A DNA stretch of 64,000 bases from an uncultured Lachnospiraceae bacterium (GTDB taxonomy: Bacteria; Bacillota; Clostridia; Lachnospirales; Lachnospiraceae), in assembly GCA_910587635.1 (NCBI GenBank), contig CAJUNB010000024.1, forward strand, positions 1 to 64,000, given 5' to 3'. Made by a program: the position numbers and the translations under genes. This document shows, in pieces, positions 1 through 8,508 of the stretch (position 1 is the stretch's first letter; each line of letters starts with the position of its first letter). The notes under the pieces were generated by a model that searched no databases, had not been told where the DNA came from, and saw only the letters and a program-made list of their open reading frames with translations.

Positions 1-119
1 CAAAGAAAATACAAGAGTATATCCAGAGCCAAATAAAAGAGGATTTGGAATACGACCAAATGACACTCAAAGAGTATATAGACCCGTTTACGGGTGAGCC
101 GGTAAAACAAAGCAGGTAG
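1..119 (+). CDS. tnpA: IS200-type transposase TnpA, C-terminal fragment
   Basis: Only the last 38 codons are in the window, in the frame starting at base 3 and ending with TAG at 117-119. The peptide has the helix Y-I-x-x-Q followed by a KEYIDPF tail, which from memory matches the C-terminal end of IS200-group Y1 transposases (the usual tail there is VKEYEDPF). The tyrosine codon at 18-20 would be the catalytic Tyr that attacks single-stranded DNA. The gene enters from the left of the window, so the HUH motif cannot be seen. The match rests on a short stretch, but the hairpins just downstream agree with it. Confidence 0.72.
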   Translation, partial: KKIQEYIQSQIKEDLEYDQMTLKEYIDPFTGEPVKQSR

Positions 120-121
120 GA

Positions 122-218
122 AGAACCCTTTAGGGTTGGGCGGGTAAATGATGTTGCGGCTGGCGAGCCTTTCGATGAGTCTTTAGACTCTAGTGCCGGT
201 AACAAGCCCTTATAGGGC
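122..218 (+). other. Hairpin-rich structured segment after tnpA
   Basis: Three short perfect hairpins follow each other: AACCCT/AGGGTT near 123-137, GAGTCT/AGACTC at about 175-190, and GCCCT/AGGGC at 206-218. The density of stems suggests a folded RNA or single-stranded DNA of the insertion element rather than coding sequence. No open frame of note is present. Confidence 0.5.
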
Positions 219-225
219 GTGAGCA

Positions 226-248
226 AACCACCGGCTAAGCCGGTGGTT
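226..248 (+). other. Terminal hairpin of the IS200-type element
   Basis: A 10-bp perfect stem (AACCACCGGC / GCCGGTGGTT) closes on a three-base TAA loop. There is no T-run after it, so it is not a classical terminator; a TnpA recognition hairpin at the element's right end fits the position. A second, 6-bp hairpin (CGCTAC/GTAGCG, loop TTAC) follows at 256-271. Confidence 0.6.
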
Positions 249-351
249 CTGATTGCGCTACTTACGTAGCGGAAATGATAACAGAAATTCTTATGTCTTT
301 TTTCCCGTACTTTTTCATAGGATGAATTAATAAAACCGGAAATCAGACAGT

Positions 352-1071
352 ATGGAAAAGTGGAGAGAAAAAATCAGGAAACCTGAAGAAACAGCGGTAT
401 ATTTGATGATGGCCGTCATGCTTGTAATGACGGTCATTTTGGCAGTAAAAGGGACAGCACAGTTTGTAACAGGGAGACATATAGAGGAAGTACAGAGACG
501 GTGTGTAGTGATAGATGCAGGACATGGCGGTGATGATCCGGGCAAGGTAGGGATCAATGGGGCTTTGGAAAAAGATATTAATCTGCAGATTGCACAAAAA
601 GTAAAAGTTTTTCTGGAAATGGAAGGTATCGAAGTTGTCATGACGAGGACAGATGGAGAAGGACTCTATGATAACGGGGCAGAAAATAAAAAAGTACAGG
701 ATATGAAGCGCAGGATCAATGTAATTGAGGAAACGGTTCCTGCCATTACAGTCAGCATTCATCAGAATAGTTATCCAGAAGAGTATGTAAAGGGAGCACA
801 GGTCTTCTATTATAAAGACAGCAGTGACAGCAAAGCTGCAGCGGAAATCATGCAACAGAGCCTGAAACAAAGAATAGATCAGGATAACAAGAGAGAGGCA
901 AAGGCAAATGGAAGCTATTATTTACTGAAAAAGACATCCCGTCCCACCATTATTGTAGAGTGTGGATTTTTGTCCAACAGTGAAGAAGCCGGACTGCTCA
1001 CAGATGATACTTATCAAGAACAGGTTGCGTGGGCAGTATTTATGGGGATAATGCAGTATTTAAATGAATAG
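352..1071 (+). CDS. cwlD: N-acetylmuramoyl-L-alanine amidase, CwlD-like
   Basis: A 239-residue membrane-anchored cell-wall amidase of the Amidase_3 family, which cuts the bond between N-acetylmuramic acid and the stem peptide. Residues 16-36 form one N-terminal membrane segment that would place the enzyme outside the membrane. The zinc ligands and catalytic residues are in place: H58 in DAGHGG, E73 in ALEKD, H137 in SIHQNS and E203 in VECGF. The length and anchor match CwlD of spore formers, which makes the muramic lactam of spore cortex, but a general amidase role is possible. The gene is convergent with the lipoprotein gene that follows; no clear ribosome site decides the start. Confidence 0.88.
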   Translation: MEKWREKIRKPEETAVYLMMAVMLVMTVILAVKGTAQFVTGRHIEEVQRRCVVIDAGHGGDDPGKVGINGALEKDINLQIAQKVKVFLEMEGIEVVMTRTDGEGLYDNGAENKKVQDMKRRINVIEETVPAITVSIHQNSYPEEYVKGAQVFYYKDSSDSKAAAEIMQQSLKQRIDQDNKREAKANGSYYLLKKTSRPTIIVECGFLSNSEEAGLLTDDTYQEQVAWAVFMGIMQYLNE

Positions 1072-1111
1072 ATGCAACACATTATGGGAAAGGCTGTTAT
1101 GTTAATTCGCA

Positions 1112-2257
1112 TCATGAAAAAACAGCAAAATCGAAACTACTTCCATGGACACCGTGAAAGACGAAAAAAATATAATTTTTATCTGTAGTGGAAAGAAGAT
1201 TCGGATCATATTGCCACCATTTATTTTCATAATAGTGTTGGATAAAAAGAGAAGGTTTCTTTCCATATTGCTCGAACTGGTCAGCAGGGATGTAGACAGT
1301 AATCTCACCGGACTGCTCTGTAATTACAGAGTATATTTTGGAAAGGGGATTTCCCTTGGTGTCCCCGGTTTCTCTCCACTGTGTCTGATGATCTGAAATA
1401 ACGGGGGCGTTGTCTGACCCATGATCGAGATAGCTGAACATGATATTATCATATTCCTGCAACGCAAAACAGGCCGTTTCGGTTTCATCCTTATCAAAAG
1501 CGGCATAGGAGCGAATGTACAGGCCATCATTGTAGATCTCATAAGTTAAAAGCCCATAGCGTCCATATGTGTGGGAGTAACCTTTTTGATAATCCTCCTT
1601 ACTTCTATAGGAAATCAGAATGGTATTCGTCTGATAGCTTGCAGCATATTTTTCAAAAAAGGAAGCTGCATTTGTATTTATTTCGGCCAGTTTTGTTAAA
1701 TCTTGATTAGAACAGTCATCAATTCGAATATTGACGGGATGCTGCTGTAAAAAATTTTCCAAGTCACCGGATTCATAGTATTCGCTGATAAGATTGACAT
1801 TCTGGCGGTCCTGATAGGGATCACCGGATATCATATTTTCTTTATATTCCAGATAAATATCATGAATTTCATAAGTAAGCAGAGATTCAAAATATTTTTT
1901 GGCATCCGCTGTTATAAGTTCGTACTGGAAATCATCGATTCCTTCTAATGTCTCATTTTCACCATTGATCTGAACAGTAAATGATTTGTCCCGGTATCGC
2001 ATGGAGAGCAAAACATACCCGTTAGGAGGTGGGAATGAATTGCCTTCTTCCCGGTCTTTGCATATTTCGATATTTTCGATTTCAGCAGAGATACCATATT
2101 TGTCTTTTATATAATTGATAGCGTTTTGACTGCCAAGTTCTTCGACGTTTTCCATATATAGCTTTTCTTCTCTGGTATAGCCGCATGCACACAGAAATAC
2201 AGAAAACAGAAAGAAGATAAGGCATTTGAAAAGGTTCAAGTGTCGTTTTTTTATCAT
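1112..2257 (-). CDS. Putative lipoprotein of unknown function
   Basis: A 381-residue protein with a positively charged start, a hydrophobic stretch (residues 8-22) and a lipobox ending at C25 (LCAC-G), so it is probably a lipoprotein on the outer face of the membrane. The start at 2257 is chosen because GGAG lies six bases before it; the frame stays open upstream to 2356 without a better site. The mature part is acidic, rich in Tyr and Asp/Glu, and shows no motif I recognise. It faces cwlD tail to tail with 40 bases between them, and no terminator was seen there. Confidence 0.75.
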   Translation of the reverse strand: MIKKRHLNLFKCLIFFLFSVFLCACGYTREEKLYMENVEELGSQNAINYIKDKYGISAEIENIEICKDREEGNSFPPPNGYVLLSMRYRDKSFTVQINGENETLEGIDDFQYELITADAKKYFESLLTYEIHDIYLEYKENMISGDPYQDRQNVNLISEYYESGDLENFLQQHPVNIRIDDCSNQDLTKLAEINTNAASFFEKYAASYQTNTILISYRSKEDYQKGYSHTYGRYGLLTYEIYNDGLYIRSYAAFDKDETETACFALQEYDNIMFSYLDHGSDNAPVISDHQTQWRETGDTKGNPLSKIYSVITEQSGEITVYIPADQFEQYGKKPSLFIQHYYENKWWQYDPNLLSTTDKNYIFFVFHGVHGSSFDFAVFS

Positions 2258-2514
2258 AAAAAACTCCGGTTGTCCTTTGGCTCTATTATATTGAATGGTT
2301 AAAGGCTGCTTTGCAGCCATTTGCTTTTTATTCGGAACAATTATATCATAAATCAATTTTGGGATACAATATAGTTAAGGTTTAGGGGGTAAAATTTTTA
2401 TCTGTATTGATATATTACAATATTTAAAGTAAAATAATAAAATAGTAACAAAATAATAATAAATTGAAAAAATTTAGAAATAGATAACTTCTGATATCAT
2501 ATTGGAAAAAGGAA

Positions 2515-3588
2515 GTGTCCTGGGTATTATTTATGACAGTTACAAAAGTTGCCGTTCTTACAGAGGAGAACGTGGATGAGGGTATCATAAAAGAAGCGGG
2601 GAAAATCTTAAGGACAGGAGGGCTGGTGGCATTTCCGACAGAGACAGTGTATGGACTGGGGGGAGATGCCCTGCAGAAAGAATCTTCCGAAAAAATATAC
2701 AGAGCAAAGGGGCGGCCTTCCGATAATCCCCTGATTGTCCATATATGCAGGTGGGAAGCGGTGGAAAAGATTGCAAAAGAAATTCCGCCGGAAGCAGAAG
2801 TGCTGGCAGAGAATTTCTGGCCGGGACCTCTTACTATGATATTGAAAAAGTCAGAAACAGTCCCGGCGGAGACGACCGGAGGACTTTCTACGGTGGCAAT
2901 CCGTATGCCACAAAATAAGATTGCCCTTGCGTTGATTGATGCGGCGGGAGGGTATGTTGCAGCCCCCAGCGCCAATGTTTCAGGAAAGCCAAGTCCGACG
3001 ATGGCGGAGCATGTAGAGGAAGACCTGGAAGGCAAGATCGAAATGATACTGGACGGAGGGACAGTGGGAATCGGCCTTGAGTCCACGATTGTAGATCTGA
3101 CGGAAGGAAGGCCTGTGATTCTGAGGCCTGGCTATATTACGAAAGAGATGCTGGAAGCAGTTCTGAAGGCGGAAGTGGATGTAGACAAAACATTGCTGGA
3201 AGCGGACAGCGGACAGGCTCCCCGGGCGCCGGGAATGAAATACAGACATTATGCTCCAAAAGGGGAGATGACAGTCGTATTCGGGCAGGTACGGGACGTG
3301 ACATGTACGATACAGGGGCTTGTACGGGAAAAGATGTTGGCAGGTGAGAAAGTAGGCGTGATCTGTACAGAAGAAACGAAAGATTTTTATAGCGCAGACT
3401 TTGTAGTAAGTGCGGGCACAGGGACAGATGAGGAAATGATTGCGAGACGCCTGTACGGGATACTGCGGCAGTTTGATAGAGATGAGGTGACTTATATTTA
3501 TTCCGAAGCATTTTCAGATCGGGGAATCGGACAAGCTGTTATGAACCGGCTGCTGAAGGCAGCAGGATATCATATGATAGAAACTTAA
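2515..3588 (+). CDS. sua5: L-threonylcarbamoyladenylate synthase (Sua5/YwlC)
   Basis: Makes threonylcarbamoyl-AMP from Thr, bicarbonate and ATP, the first step of t6A37 modification of ANN-decoding tRNAs. The YrdC domain covers about residues 21-205, with PTETVYGLG near 41-49 and the KGRPSDNPL signature near 65-73. After it comes the SUA5 linker motif PGMKYRHYAP (about 240) and a C-terminal SUA5 domain, so this is the long form. The start is uncertain: GTG at 2515 follows AGGA too closely, while ATG at 2533 has only a weak site. It heads a set of closely spaced genes with rpiB, upp and the dCMP deaminase. Confidence 0.93.
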   Translation: MSWVLFMTVTKVAVLTEENVDEGIIKEAGKILRTGGLVAFPTETVYGLGGDALQKESSEKIYRAKGRPSDNPLIVHICRWEAVEKIAKEIPPEAEVLAENFWPGPLTMILKKSETVPAETTGGLSTVAIRMPQNKIALALIDAAGGYVAAPSANVSGKPSPTMAEHVEEDLEGKIEMILDGGTVGIGLESTIVDLTEGRPVILRPGYITKEMLEAVLKAEVDVDKTLLEADSGQAPRAPGMKYRHYAPKGEMTVVFGQVRDVTCTIQGLVREKMLAGEKVGVICTEETKDFYSADFVVSAGTGTDEEMIARRLYGILRQFDRDEVTYIYSEAFSDRGIGQAVMNRLLKAAGYHMIET

Positions 3589-3608
3589 TAAATACAGGAG
3601 GGAAAACG

Positions 3609-4043
3609 ATGATAGCATTGGGAAGTGACCACGGAGGATATGATTTAAAACAGGAGATCATGAAATATTTGAAAGAAGCAGGATATGAGTACAGGGATTT
3701 TGGGTGTGAAACAAAAGATTCCTGTGATTATCCTGTATTTGGACGGGCTGCAGCGCAGGCGGTAGCCGAAGGTACGTGCGACAGAGGAATTGTGATCTGT
3801 ACGACAGGAATCGGTATTTCCATTACGGCAAATAAAGTACCTGGTATCCGATGTGCGCTCTGTGCGGACAGCACATCTGCAAAACTGACACGTCAGCACA
3901 ATAATGCCAATGTGCTGGCGCTTGGTGCGGGAATCGTAGGAACAAATCTGGCACTTGAGATTGTAAAAGCATTTTTGGAAACGGATTTTTCAGGAGAAGA
4001 GAGGCATCAGAGAAGAATTGATCTGATAGAAGGACAGAAATGA
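3609..4043 (+). CDS. rpiB: Ribose-5-phosphate isomerase B
   Basis: Interconverts ribose 5-phosphate and ribulose 5-phosphate in the cytoplasm. The 144-residue protein has the RpiB hallmarks: SDHGG at residues 6-10, the catalytic Cys C64 in ICTTGIG and the H97 loop RQHNNANVLALG. Its length is normal for RpiB of the LacAB/RpiB family. An AGGAGGG ribosome site lies at 3597-3603. Only 20 bases separate it from sua5 and 16 from upp, so co-transcription is likely. Close relatives act on allose or galactose 6-phosphate, but the location in a nucleotide operon supports a pentose role. It could also take ribose 5-phosphate made by the ribokinase further on. Confidence 0.95.
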   Translation: MIALGSDHGGYDLKQEIMKYLKEAGYEYRDFGCETKDSCDYPVFGRAAAQAVAEGTCDRGIVICTTGIGISITANKVPGIRCALCADSTSAKLTRQHNNANVLALGAGIVGTNLALEIVKAFLETDFSGEERHQRRIDLIEGQK

Positions 4044-4059
4044 TAAAGGAGCTGAGAAT

Positions 4060-4689
4060 ATGGCAAAGGTCATCATTATGGATCATCCGCTGATTCAGCA
4101 TAAGATTGGTTATATCCGAAGAAAAGAAACGGGTACAAAAGATTTCCGTCATACGATCGGTGAGATTGCCATGCTGATGTGCTATGAGGCGACAAGAGAT
4201 CTGGAACTTTCAGATATGGAAATTGATACACCGATCTGTAAGGCAACAGTAAAAGAGCTGAAAGGGAAGAAGATGGCTATTGTGCCGATTCTCCGGGCGG
4301 GGCTTGGTATGGTAGACGGTATGGTTTCTCTGATTCCGGCGGCCAAAGTGGGACATATCGGTCTGTACAGAGACCCCGAAACTCTTCAGCCGGTTGAATA
4401 TTACTGTAAACTGCCTGCGGATTGTGCGGAACGGGAAGTATTTGTAGTGGACCCCATGCTTGCTACCGGCGGTTCCTGCGTTGCAGCGATTCAGATGTTG
4501 AAAGATAAAGGCTGCAAAAAAATTCATCTTATGTGTGTCATTGCGGCACCGGAAGGAATTGAAAAGATGAAAGAAAGCCATCCTGATGTGGATATGTATA
4601 TAGGGGCACTGGATGAGAAACTGAATGATCATGGCTATATTGTGCCAGGACTGGGAGATGCAGGAGACCGCATTTTTGGTACGAAGTAA
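4060..4689 (+). CDS. upp: Uracil phosphoribosyltransferase
   Basis: Converts uracil and PRPP into UMP for pyrimidine salvage. The 209-residue protein shows the family's KATVKEL segment, the ILRAGLGMVDG motif near residues 80-90 and the PRPP-binding loop VDPMLATGGS near 130-139; the C-terminal YIVPGLGDAGDRIFGTK is the usual uracil-contacting end. Length and motifs are typical of Firmicutes Upp. It sits between rpiB and the dCMP deaminase, a few genes before the atp operon, as upp does in Bacillus. It would use uracil released by the nucleoside hydrolases and the phosphorylase elsewhere in this window. Confidence 0.97.
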   Translation: MAKVIIMDHPLIQHKIGYIRRKETGTKDFRHTIGEIAMLMCYEATRDLELSDMEIDTPICKATVKELKGKKMAIVPILRAGLGMVDGMVSLIPAAKVGHIGLYRDPETLQPVEYYCKLPADCAEREVFVVDPMLATGGSCVAAIQMLKDKGCKKIHLMCVIAAPEGIEKMKESHPDVDMYIGALDEKLNDHGYIVPGLGDAGDRIFGTK

Positions 4690-4701
4690 TCGGAGTATAT
4701 T

Positions 4702-5181
4702 ATGAAAAGAGAAGATTATATTTCCTGGGATGAATATTTCATGGGGATATCAAAACTATCCGGTATGCGGTCTAAAGATCCCAATACACAGGTGGGTGCC
4801 TGTATTGTAAGCGATGACAATAAGATATTGTCTATGGGATATAACGGTTTTCCCATGGGGTGTTCGGATGACGAATTCCCATGGGAAAGAGATGGCGATA
4901 TGCTGGATACCAAATATGCATTTGTGACCCACAGCGAATTGAATGCAATTTTAAATTATAGAGGGGGAAGCCTGACAGGAGCAAAGCTGTATGTTTCTCT
5001 GTTCCCCTGTAATGAATGTGCCAAGGCGATTATACAGGCAGGCATTAAATCGATTATATTTGAATGTGATAAATATGCAGATTCCCCTTCGACAATAGCG
5101 TCCAAAAAAATGCTGGATGCAGCTGGGGTTACATATTATCAATACAGGCCCACCGGCCGAAAGATCAGACTGGAATTGTAG
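4702..5181 (+). CDS. comEB: Deoxycytidylate (dCMP) deaminase, ComEB-like
   Basis: Zinc enzyme that deaminates dCMP to dUMP, the precursor of dTMP. In the 159-residue protein the zinc and catalytic residues are H77 and E79 (HSELNAI) and C103/C106 (PCNEC). The N-terminal SWDEYFMGISKLS and SKDPNTQVGA stretches are typical of dCMP deaminases. It begins 12 bases after upp and ends 27 bases before the next gene, so it is part of the same transcript. ComEB in Bacillus is coded in a competence locus but is this enzyme; no competence genes are found near this copy. Confidence 0.93.
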   Translation: MKREDYISWDEYFMGISKLSGMRSKDPNTQVGACIVSDDNKILSMGYNGFPMGCSDDEFPWERDGDMLDTKYAFVTHSELNAILNYRGGSLTGAKLYVSLFPCNECAKAIIQAGIKSIIFECDKYADSPSTIASKKMLDAAGVTYYQYRPTGRKIRLEL

Positions 5182-5208
5182 AGGCCGGAGCCAGGAGGGG
5201 TGAAAGGG

Positions 5209-6363
5209 ATGAAAAGTGCCGGTAGACAGATTGCCGTATTGCTAATTATGGTAGTTCTGGTTGCCAGTGCGCCAGGGACAGTTCGTGCGACTACGACACA
5301 GGAGAAACTGAATCAGGCAAAAGAAGAAAAAGCACAGACGGAATCTGCGCTGCAGCAGACAAAGGAAAATATTCAGGGAATGCAGGGAGAGCGGAATTCT
5401 CTACAGGGGCAGCTTTCCATATTAAATGGTGATCTGGAAGAGGTCAGTCAGAATTTAAGTGAATTGGAAAGTGACATTGAGAATAAAGAGCAGGATATTG
5501 CCGATACGGAAATTGCACTGCAGGAAGCAGAAGAGACAGTGGCGTGGCAGTATGAATGTATGAAAAAGAGAATTAAGTTCATCTACGAGAGGGGAGATGC
5601 TGTCTATCTGGAGATGCTTTTTTCACCGGAAGGATTTGGGGATTTCCTGAATAAAAGTCAGTATATTGAGAAAATACATGAGTATGATCAGAAAATGCTG
5701 AAAGAATACATAGAGACGCAGGAAAAAATTGAGGAGACAAAAGCGCAGCTCGTAGCACAGAAAGAAGAACTGGATGAACTGAAAGTAAAGACGGAAGAAG
5801 AGCAGAGCAAAGTGGCTGCGATGGTGAAAAGCACCGCTAATAATATAGCAGGCTATGCGGATCAGATTTCAGAAGCAGAAAATGTGGCCTTTGCCTATGA
5901 AGCAAAAGTAAAAGAACAGGAAGCCAATATTGCTGCGCTGCAAAAGCAGCTGGCGGAAGAACAGGCTATGTCCAAACTGGCTTCTCAGTCTGCAAAGAGA
6001 GATATTTCCGAAGTCACTTTTGCAGAAGGAGACAGAGAACTTCTGGCGCAACTGATTTACTGTGAGGCCGGTGGAGAACCTTACGCAGGAAAAGTGGCGG
6101 TTGGGGCAGTGGTAATGAACCGTGTGATGAGCAGCGTCTATCCCGATACGGTAGTGGGAGTCATCTATCAGAACAAACAGTTTTCTCCGGTAGGGAGTGG
6201 CAGACTGGCGCTTGCCCTGGCGGAAGGACGTGCCACAGCGGAATGCTATCAGGCGGCTGACGAGGCGATGAGCGGCGTGACCAATGTAGGGAACTGCGTT
6301 TATTTCAGAACGCCCATACCGGGACTTACTGGTATCTCTATTGGCGGACATATTTTTTATTAG
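5209..6363 (+). CDS. Secreted coiled-coil protein with SleB-type hydrolase domain
   Basis: A 384-residue exported peptidoglycan hydrolase. It starts with a signal peptide (hydrophobic residues about 8-25, ending in a VRA-T cleavage site), followed by a long Gln/Glu-rich coiled coil (about 30-265) like that of PcsB/CwlO-type proteins, and a C-terminal Hydrolase_2 (SleB) domain with the YCEAGGEP motif carrying the likely catalytic Glu. SleB-type domains are lytic transglycosylases best known from spore germination. ATG at 5209 is chosen because AGGAGG at 5193-5198 gives a normal 10-base spacing; the GTG at 5200 is too close. A coiled-coil regulator joined to a SleB domain is less usual than a PcsB-CHAP joining. 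Confidence 0.85.
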   Translation: MKSAGRQIAVLLIMVVLVASAPGTVRATTTQEKLNQAKEEKAQTESALQQTKENIQGMQGERNSLQGQLSILNGDLEEVSQNLSELESDIENKEQDIADTEIALQEAEETVAWQYECMKKRIKFIYERGDAVYLEMLFSPEGFGDFLNKSQYIEKIHEYDQKMLKEYIETQEKIEETKAQLVAQKEELDELKVKTEEEQSKVAAMVKSTANNIAGYADQISEAENVAFAYEAKVKEQEANIAALQKQLAEEQAMSKLASQSAKRDISEVTFAEGDRELLAQLIYCEAGGEPYAGKVAVGAVVMNRVMSSVYPDTVVGVIYQNKQFSPVGSGRLALALAEGRATAECYQAADEAMSGVTNVGNCVYFRTPIPGLTGISIGGHIFY

Positions 6364-6436
6364 ATATGGAAAGCAAAAAATCTCAGTAGTAGGATTCTGG
6401 GAACATAGTTCTCTTGCTCACTGAGGGCATTAATAT

Positions 6437-6913
6437 CTATTCAAAGATTTCGATATATTTTGTGAGTTCACTTAATTTTTTATCATAGATGAGGGAAAGC
6501 AGATGACTACAGCTCATAAGAGCCTGTTTTAAGTCCTGTACAGAAATGCCGCCGCATTCCAGGGCAGGGACCATTTCGTCCAGATCCACGACTTTTACAA
6601 AGCCGTCAGGATAGATAATGACATCTGCAAGCAGATCAGTGACGATAAGACTTGCATTGTCGTCAGAATATTTATGAGAAATGATATCACAATAATAGTA
6701 CAGCAGGGAACCATCTTCCCGATAGAACTTGCTGACTTTATACCCTGCTTTCAGAAAATAACAGGAATAACCGTGGTGCAGATTTTTTTTAGGCTTTAAG
6801 GCGTTCCATTTTGTCACAATCCGTTCTTCATCCCAGGAGAGGACCAGATCGTCTTTTAGCAGCACACATTCATTGGGAATAATTCTTTTCCGGTAAAGCA
6901 TCGGATAGTCCAT
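6437..6913 (-). CDS. DUF402 domain protein
   Basis: A 158-residue protein whose centre (YYYCDI, then TDLLADVIIYPDG and VVDLDE) fits the DUF402 fold, a small beta barrel found in nucleotide phosphatases and in ribonuclease-associated proteins of Firmicutes. The acidic residues in D-x-L-A-D and D-L-D-E would bind metal. The start at 6913 is picked because GGAG is six bases upstream; the open frame goes on to 7000 without a ribosome site. It points away from the atp operon and faces the SleB-like gene tail to tail. The substrate is unknown; nucleoside di- or triphosphate hydrolysis is a family-based guess. Confidence 0.8.
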   Translation of the reverse strand: MDYPMLYRKRIIPNECVLLKDDLVLSWDEERIVTKWNALKPKKNLHHGYSCYFLKAGYKVSKFYREDGSLLYYYCDIISHKYSDDNASLIVTDLLADVIIYPDGFVKVVDLDEMVPALECGGISVQDLKQALMSCSHLLSLIYDKKLSELTKYIEIFE

Positions 6914-7044
6914 GGCAAGCTCCATCTGTATGATTTCAGGTATATATAAAATGCTACACTTGGATGGGACAAAAGTCAATGATAATTTACAGTTTTTCAC
7001 GAAAGAAGTCTTAAGATTCAGCTAATTTTTTATGAAGGTTTGGC

Positions 7045-7073
7045 TTTACAGAAAGGGAAAAATTGACTATAAT
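7045..7073 (+). promoter_or_regulatory. Vegetative promoter of the atp operon
   Basis: TTTACA at 7045-7050, a 17-base spacer and a perfect TATAAT at 7068-7073. It lies about 40 bases before the first gene of the ATP synthase operon and is the only good sigma-A type promoter seen there. Confidence 0.85.
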
Positions 7074-7114
7074 TTAGCGTAGAAACGGTCTTGCCAAAAT
7101 GCGGAGGAAATGGT

Positions 7115-7381
7115 GTGAAGTATAGAAAAACAGTATATCAGGCTCTGGCGACTGTCAGTCAGTTTGGTATCAATATGCTAGTCCCCATTTTTTTATGCTC
7201 TTTTTTGGGGATTTTTCTGGATAGAAAACTGGGAACTTCCTATTGTATGGTTTTTCTTTTTTTTGTGGGTGCATTGGCCGGATTCAGAAATGTATTTCTT
7301 CTGGCAAAACGGATCTACAGTAATTCAGAAGAAAGGACGGCCTATGGAGGAAAGGGCAGAAAAGACAAAGAAGATAAATGA
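7115..7381 (+). CDS. atpZ: AtpZ-type small membrane protein
   Basis: An 88-residue protein with two membrane segments (about 11-33 and 40-62) and a basic tail. Its place as first gene of an atp operon, just before an AtpI-like gene, and the GxxLDRxxGTS loop agree with the AtpZ/AtpI family, whose members help with cation supply or c-ring assembly of the F1Fo ATP synthase. GTG at 7115 is taken as start because GGAGGA is six bases upstream; a TTG at 7091 would put that ribosome site inside the gene. The 3' end overlaps atpI by 38 bases, so the two are probably translationally coupled. Confidence 0.8.
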   Translation: MKYRKTVYQALATVSQFGINMLVPIFLCSFLGIFLDRKLGTSYCMVFLFFVGALAGFRNVFLLAKRIYSNSEERTAYGGKGRKDKEDK

Positions 7382-7751
7382 TACGCTGCTGGAGCTGGGA
7401 GCAGGTATTGTGGCAGCAGGCATTTTGTTTCAGATCGCATTGGTATGGCTCGTAAAGAATAAGCTTATGTACAGCATAGGACTTTGGATTGGTGTAGGGC
7501 TTGCGTTGTTTCTTGCATGGCATATGTGGAAAACATTGGATGAAGCGCTGGGACTTGGCGCGGCAGGGGCTCAGAAAGTAATGCGAAAACAGTCGCTTTT
7601 ACGGTACGGTGCGGTGATTGCCGTGTTGGGTATTTTGATGTGGGGGAAATTTGCCAGCCCACTTGCGGCATTTCTGGGTGTTATGACCTTGAAAGTAGCG
7701 GCATATCTACAGCCGATTACACATAAAGTTGTCTTAAAAATAAGGAGGTGA
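7344..7751 (+). CDS. atpI: ATP synthase subunit I family protein
   Basis: A 135-residue membrane protein with four predicted segments (about 17-38, 42-63, 78-97, 100-118). Position between atpZ and atpB and overall make-up match AtpI, a chaperone-like protein for c-ring assembly that is poorly conserved in sequence. The start at 7344 has AAGGA six bases upstream; the frame runs open further back but inside atpZ. The gene ends four bases before atpB. The name rests mainly on context and membrane layout. Confidence 0.78.
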   Translation: MEERAEKTKKINDTLLELGAGIVAAGILFQIALVWLVKNKLMYSIGLWIGVGLALFLAWHMWKTLDEALGLGAAGAQKVMRKQSLLRYGAVIAVLGILMWGKFASPLAAFLGVMTLKVAAYLQPITHKVVLKIRR

Positions 7752-7755
7752 ATCT

Positions 7756-8472
7756 ATGGGACAAGGAATTTTGTTATCCCAGGAGGCAGAAGTGGATTTT
7801 ATGATCCACGGTGTATTTTCCTATAACCTGTTTGGACAGGAACTGTGGATAACAACAACGCACATCTGTACGCTCATTGTTTTGCTTGTTATTGTTACCT
7901 TTTGTATTGCAGCGAACAGAGTTATGAAACGTGCGTCTGAGGTACCGGGTGGTTTTCAGAATATCGTTGAGCTGGTTGTGGAAAAGCTCGATGGTATGGT
8001 GGAAAGTGTTATGGGAAAAAATGCTTCCAGATTTGCAAATTATATCGGTACAATTTTTATTTTTATACTCCTGAGCAATATTTCAGGGTTATTTGGATTG
8101 CGGCCGCCAACGGCGGACTATGGAGTAACTTTCCCGTTGGGTGTGATGACATTTGCAATCATCCACTTTAACAAATTTAAGCACCAAAAGGTATCAGGGG
8201 TCATAAAGGGACTGTGTAATCCCTGGGTATTTTGGGCACCGATTAATATTATTGGTGATCTGGCGGTACCGATTTCCTTATCACTCCGTCTTTTTGCCAA
8301 TGTGCTGTCAGGAACGGTTATGATGGCACTGGTGTATGCACTGCTTTCCAAGATTGCGATAATCTGGCCGGCTGCGCTGCATGTATATTTTGATTTGTTC
8401 TCCGGGGCAATTCAGACGTATGTGTTCTGTATGTTGACTATGACATATGTAAATGATGCGATAGAAGGATAG
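7756..8472 (+). CDS. atpB: ATP synthase Fo subunit a
   Basis: The 238-residue stator subunit that holds the ion half-channels beside the c ring. Five to six membrane segments are visible. The essential arginine is R178 in the SLSLRLFANVLSG helix, and the PINIIGDLAVPISL segment before it is typical. A strong AAGGAGGTGA ribosome site lies before the ATG. The gene follows atpI by four bases and precedes atpE by 36. Together with the c subunit described next, the ion path may be for sodium rather than protons. Confidence 0.96.
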   Translation: MGQGILLSQEAEVDFMIHGVFSYNLFGQELWITTTHICTLIVLLVIVTFCIAANRVMKRASEVPGGFQNIVELVVEKLDGMVESVMGKNASRFANYIGTIFIFILLSNISGLFGLRPPTADYGVTFPLGVMTFAIIHFNKFKHQKVSGVIKGLCNPWVFWAPINIIGDLAVPISLSLRLFANVLSGTVMMALVYALLSKIAIIWPAALHVYFDLFSGAIQTYVFCMLTMTYVNDAIEG

Positions 8473-8508
8473 CAAAATTGATATTATAATTTTAAGGAGG
8501 AAACAAAA

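Larger units (their letters stand above)
1..272 (+). mobile_element. Right end of an IS200/IS605-family element
   Basis: The transposase tail is followed by about 150 non-coding bases rich in short hairpins and then by a strong hairpin at 226-248. IS200 elements have no terminal inverted repeats and are recognised through such subterminal hairpins. The exact right boundary cannot be set without an empty-site comparison; it lies somewhere after 248, and the second hairpin at 256-271 may be inside or outside the element. Confidence 0.6.

Noticed and set aside
226..248. Hairpin as intrinsic terminator of tnpA
   Set aside because: No T-run after the stem; end hairpin of the insertion element fits better.
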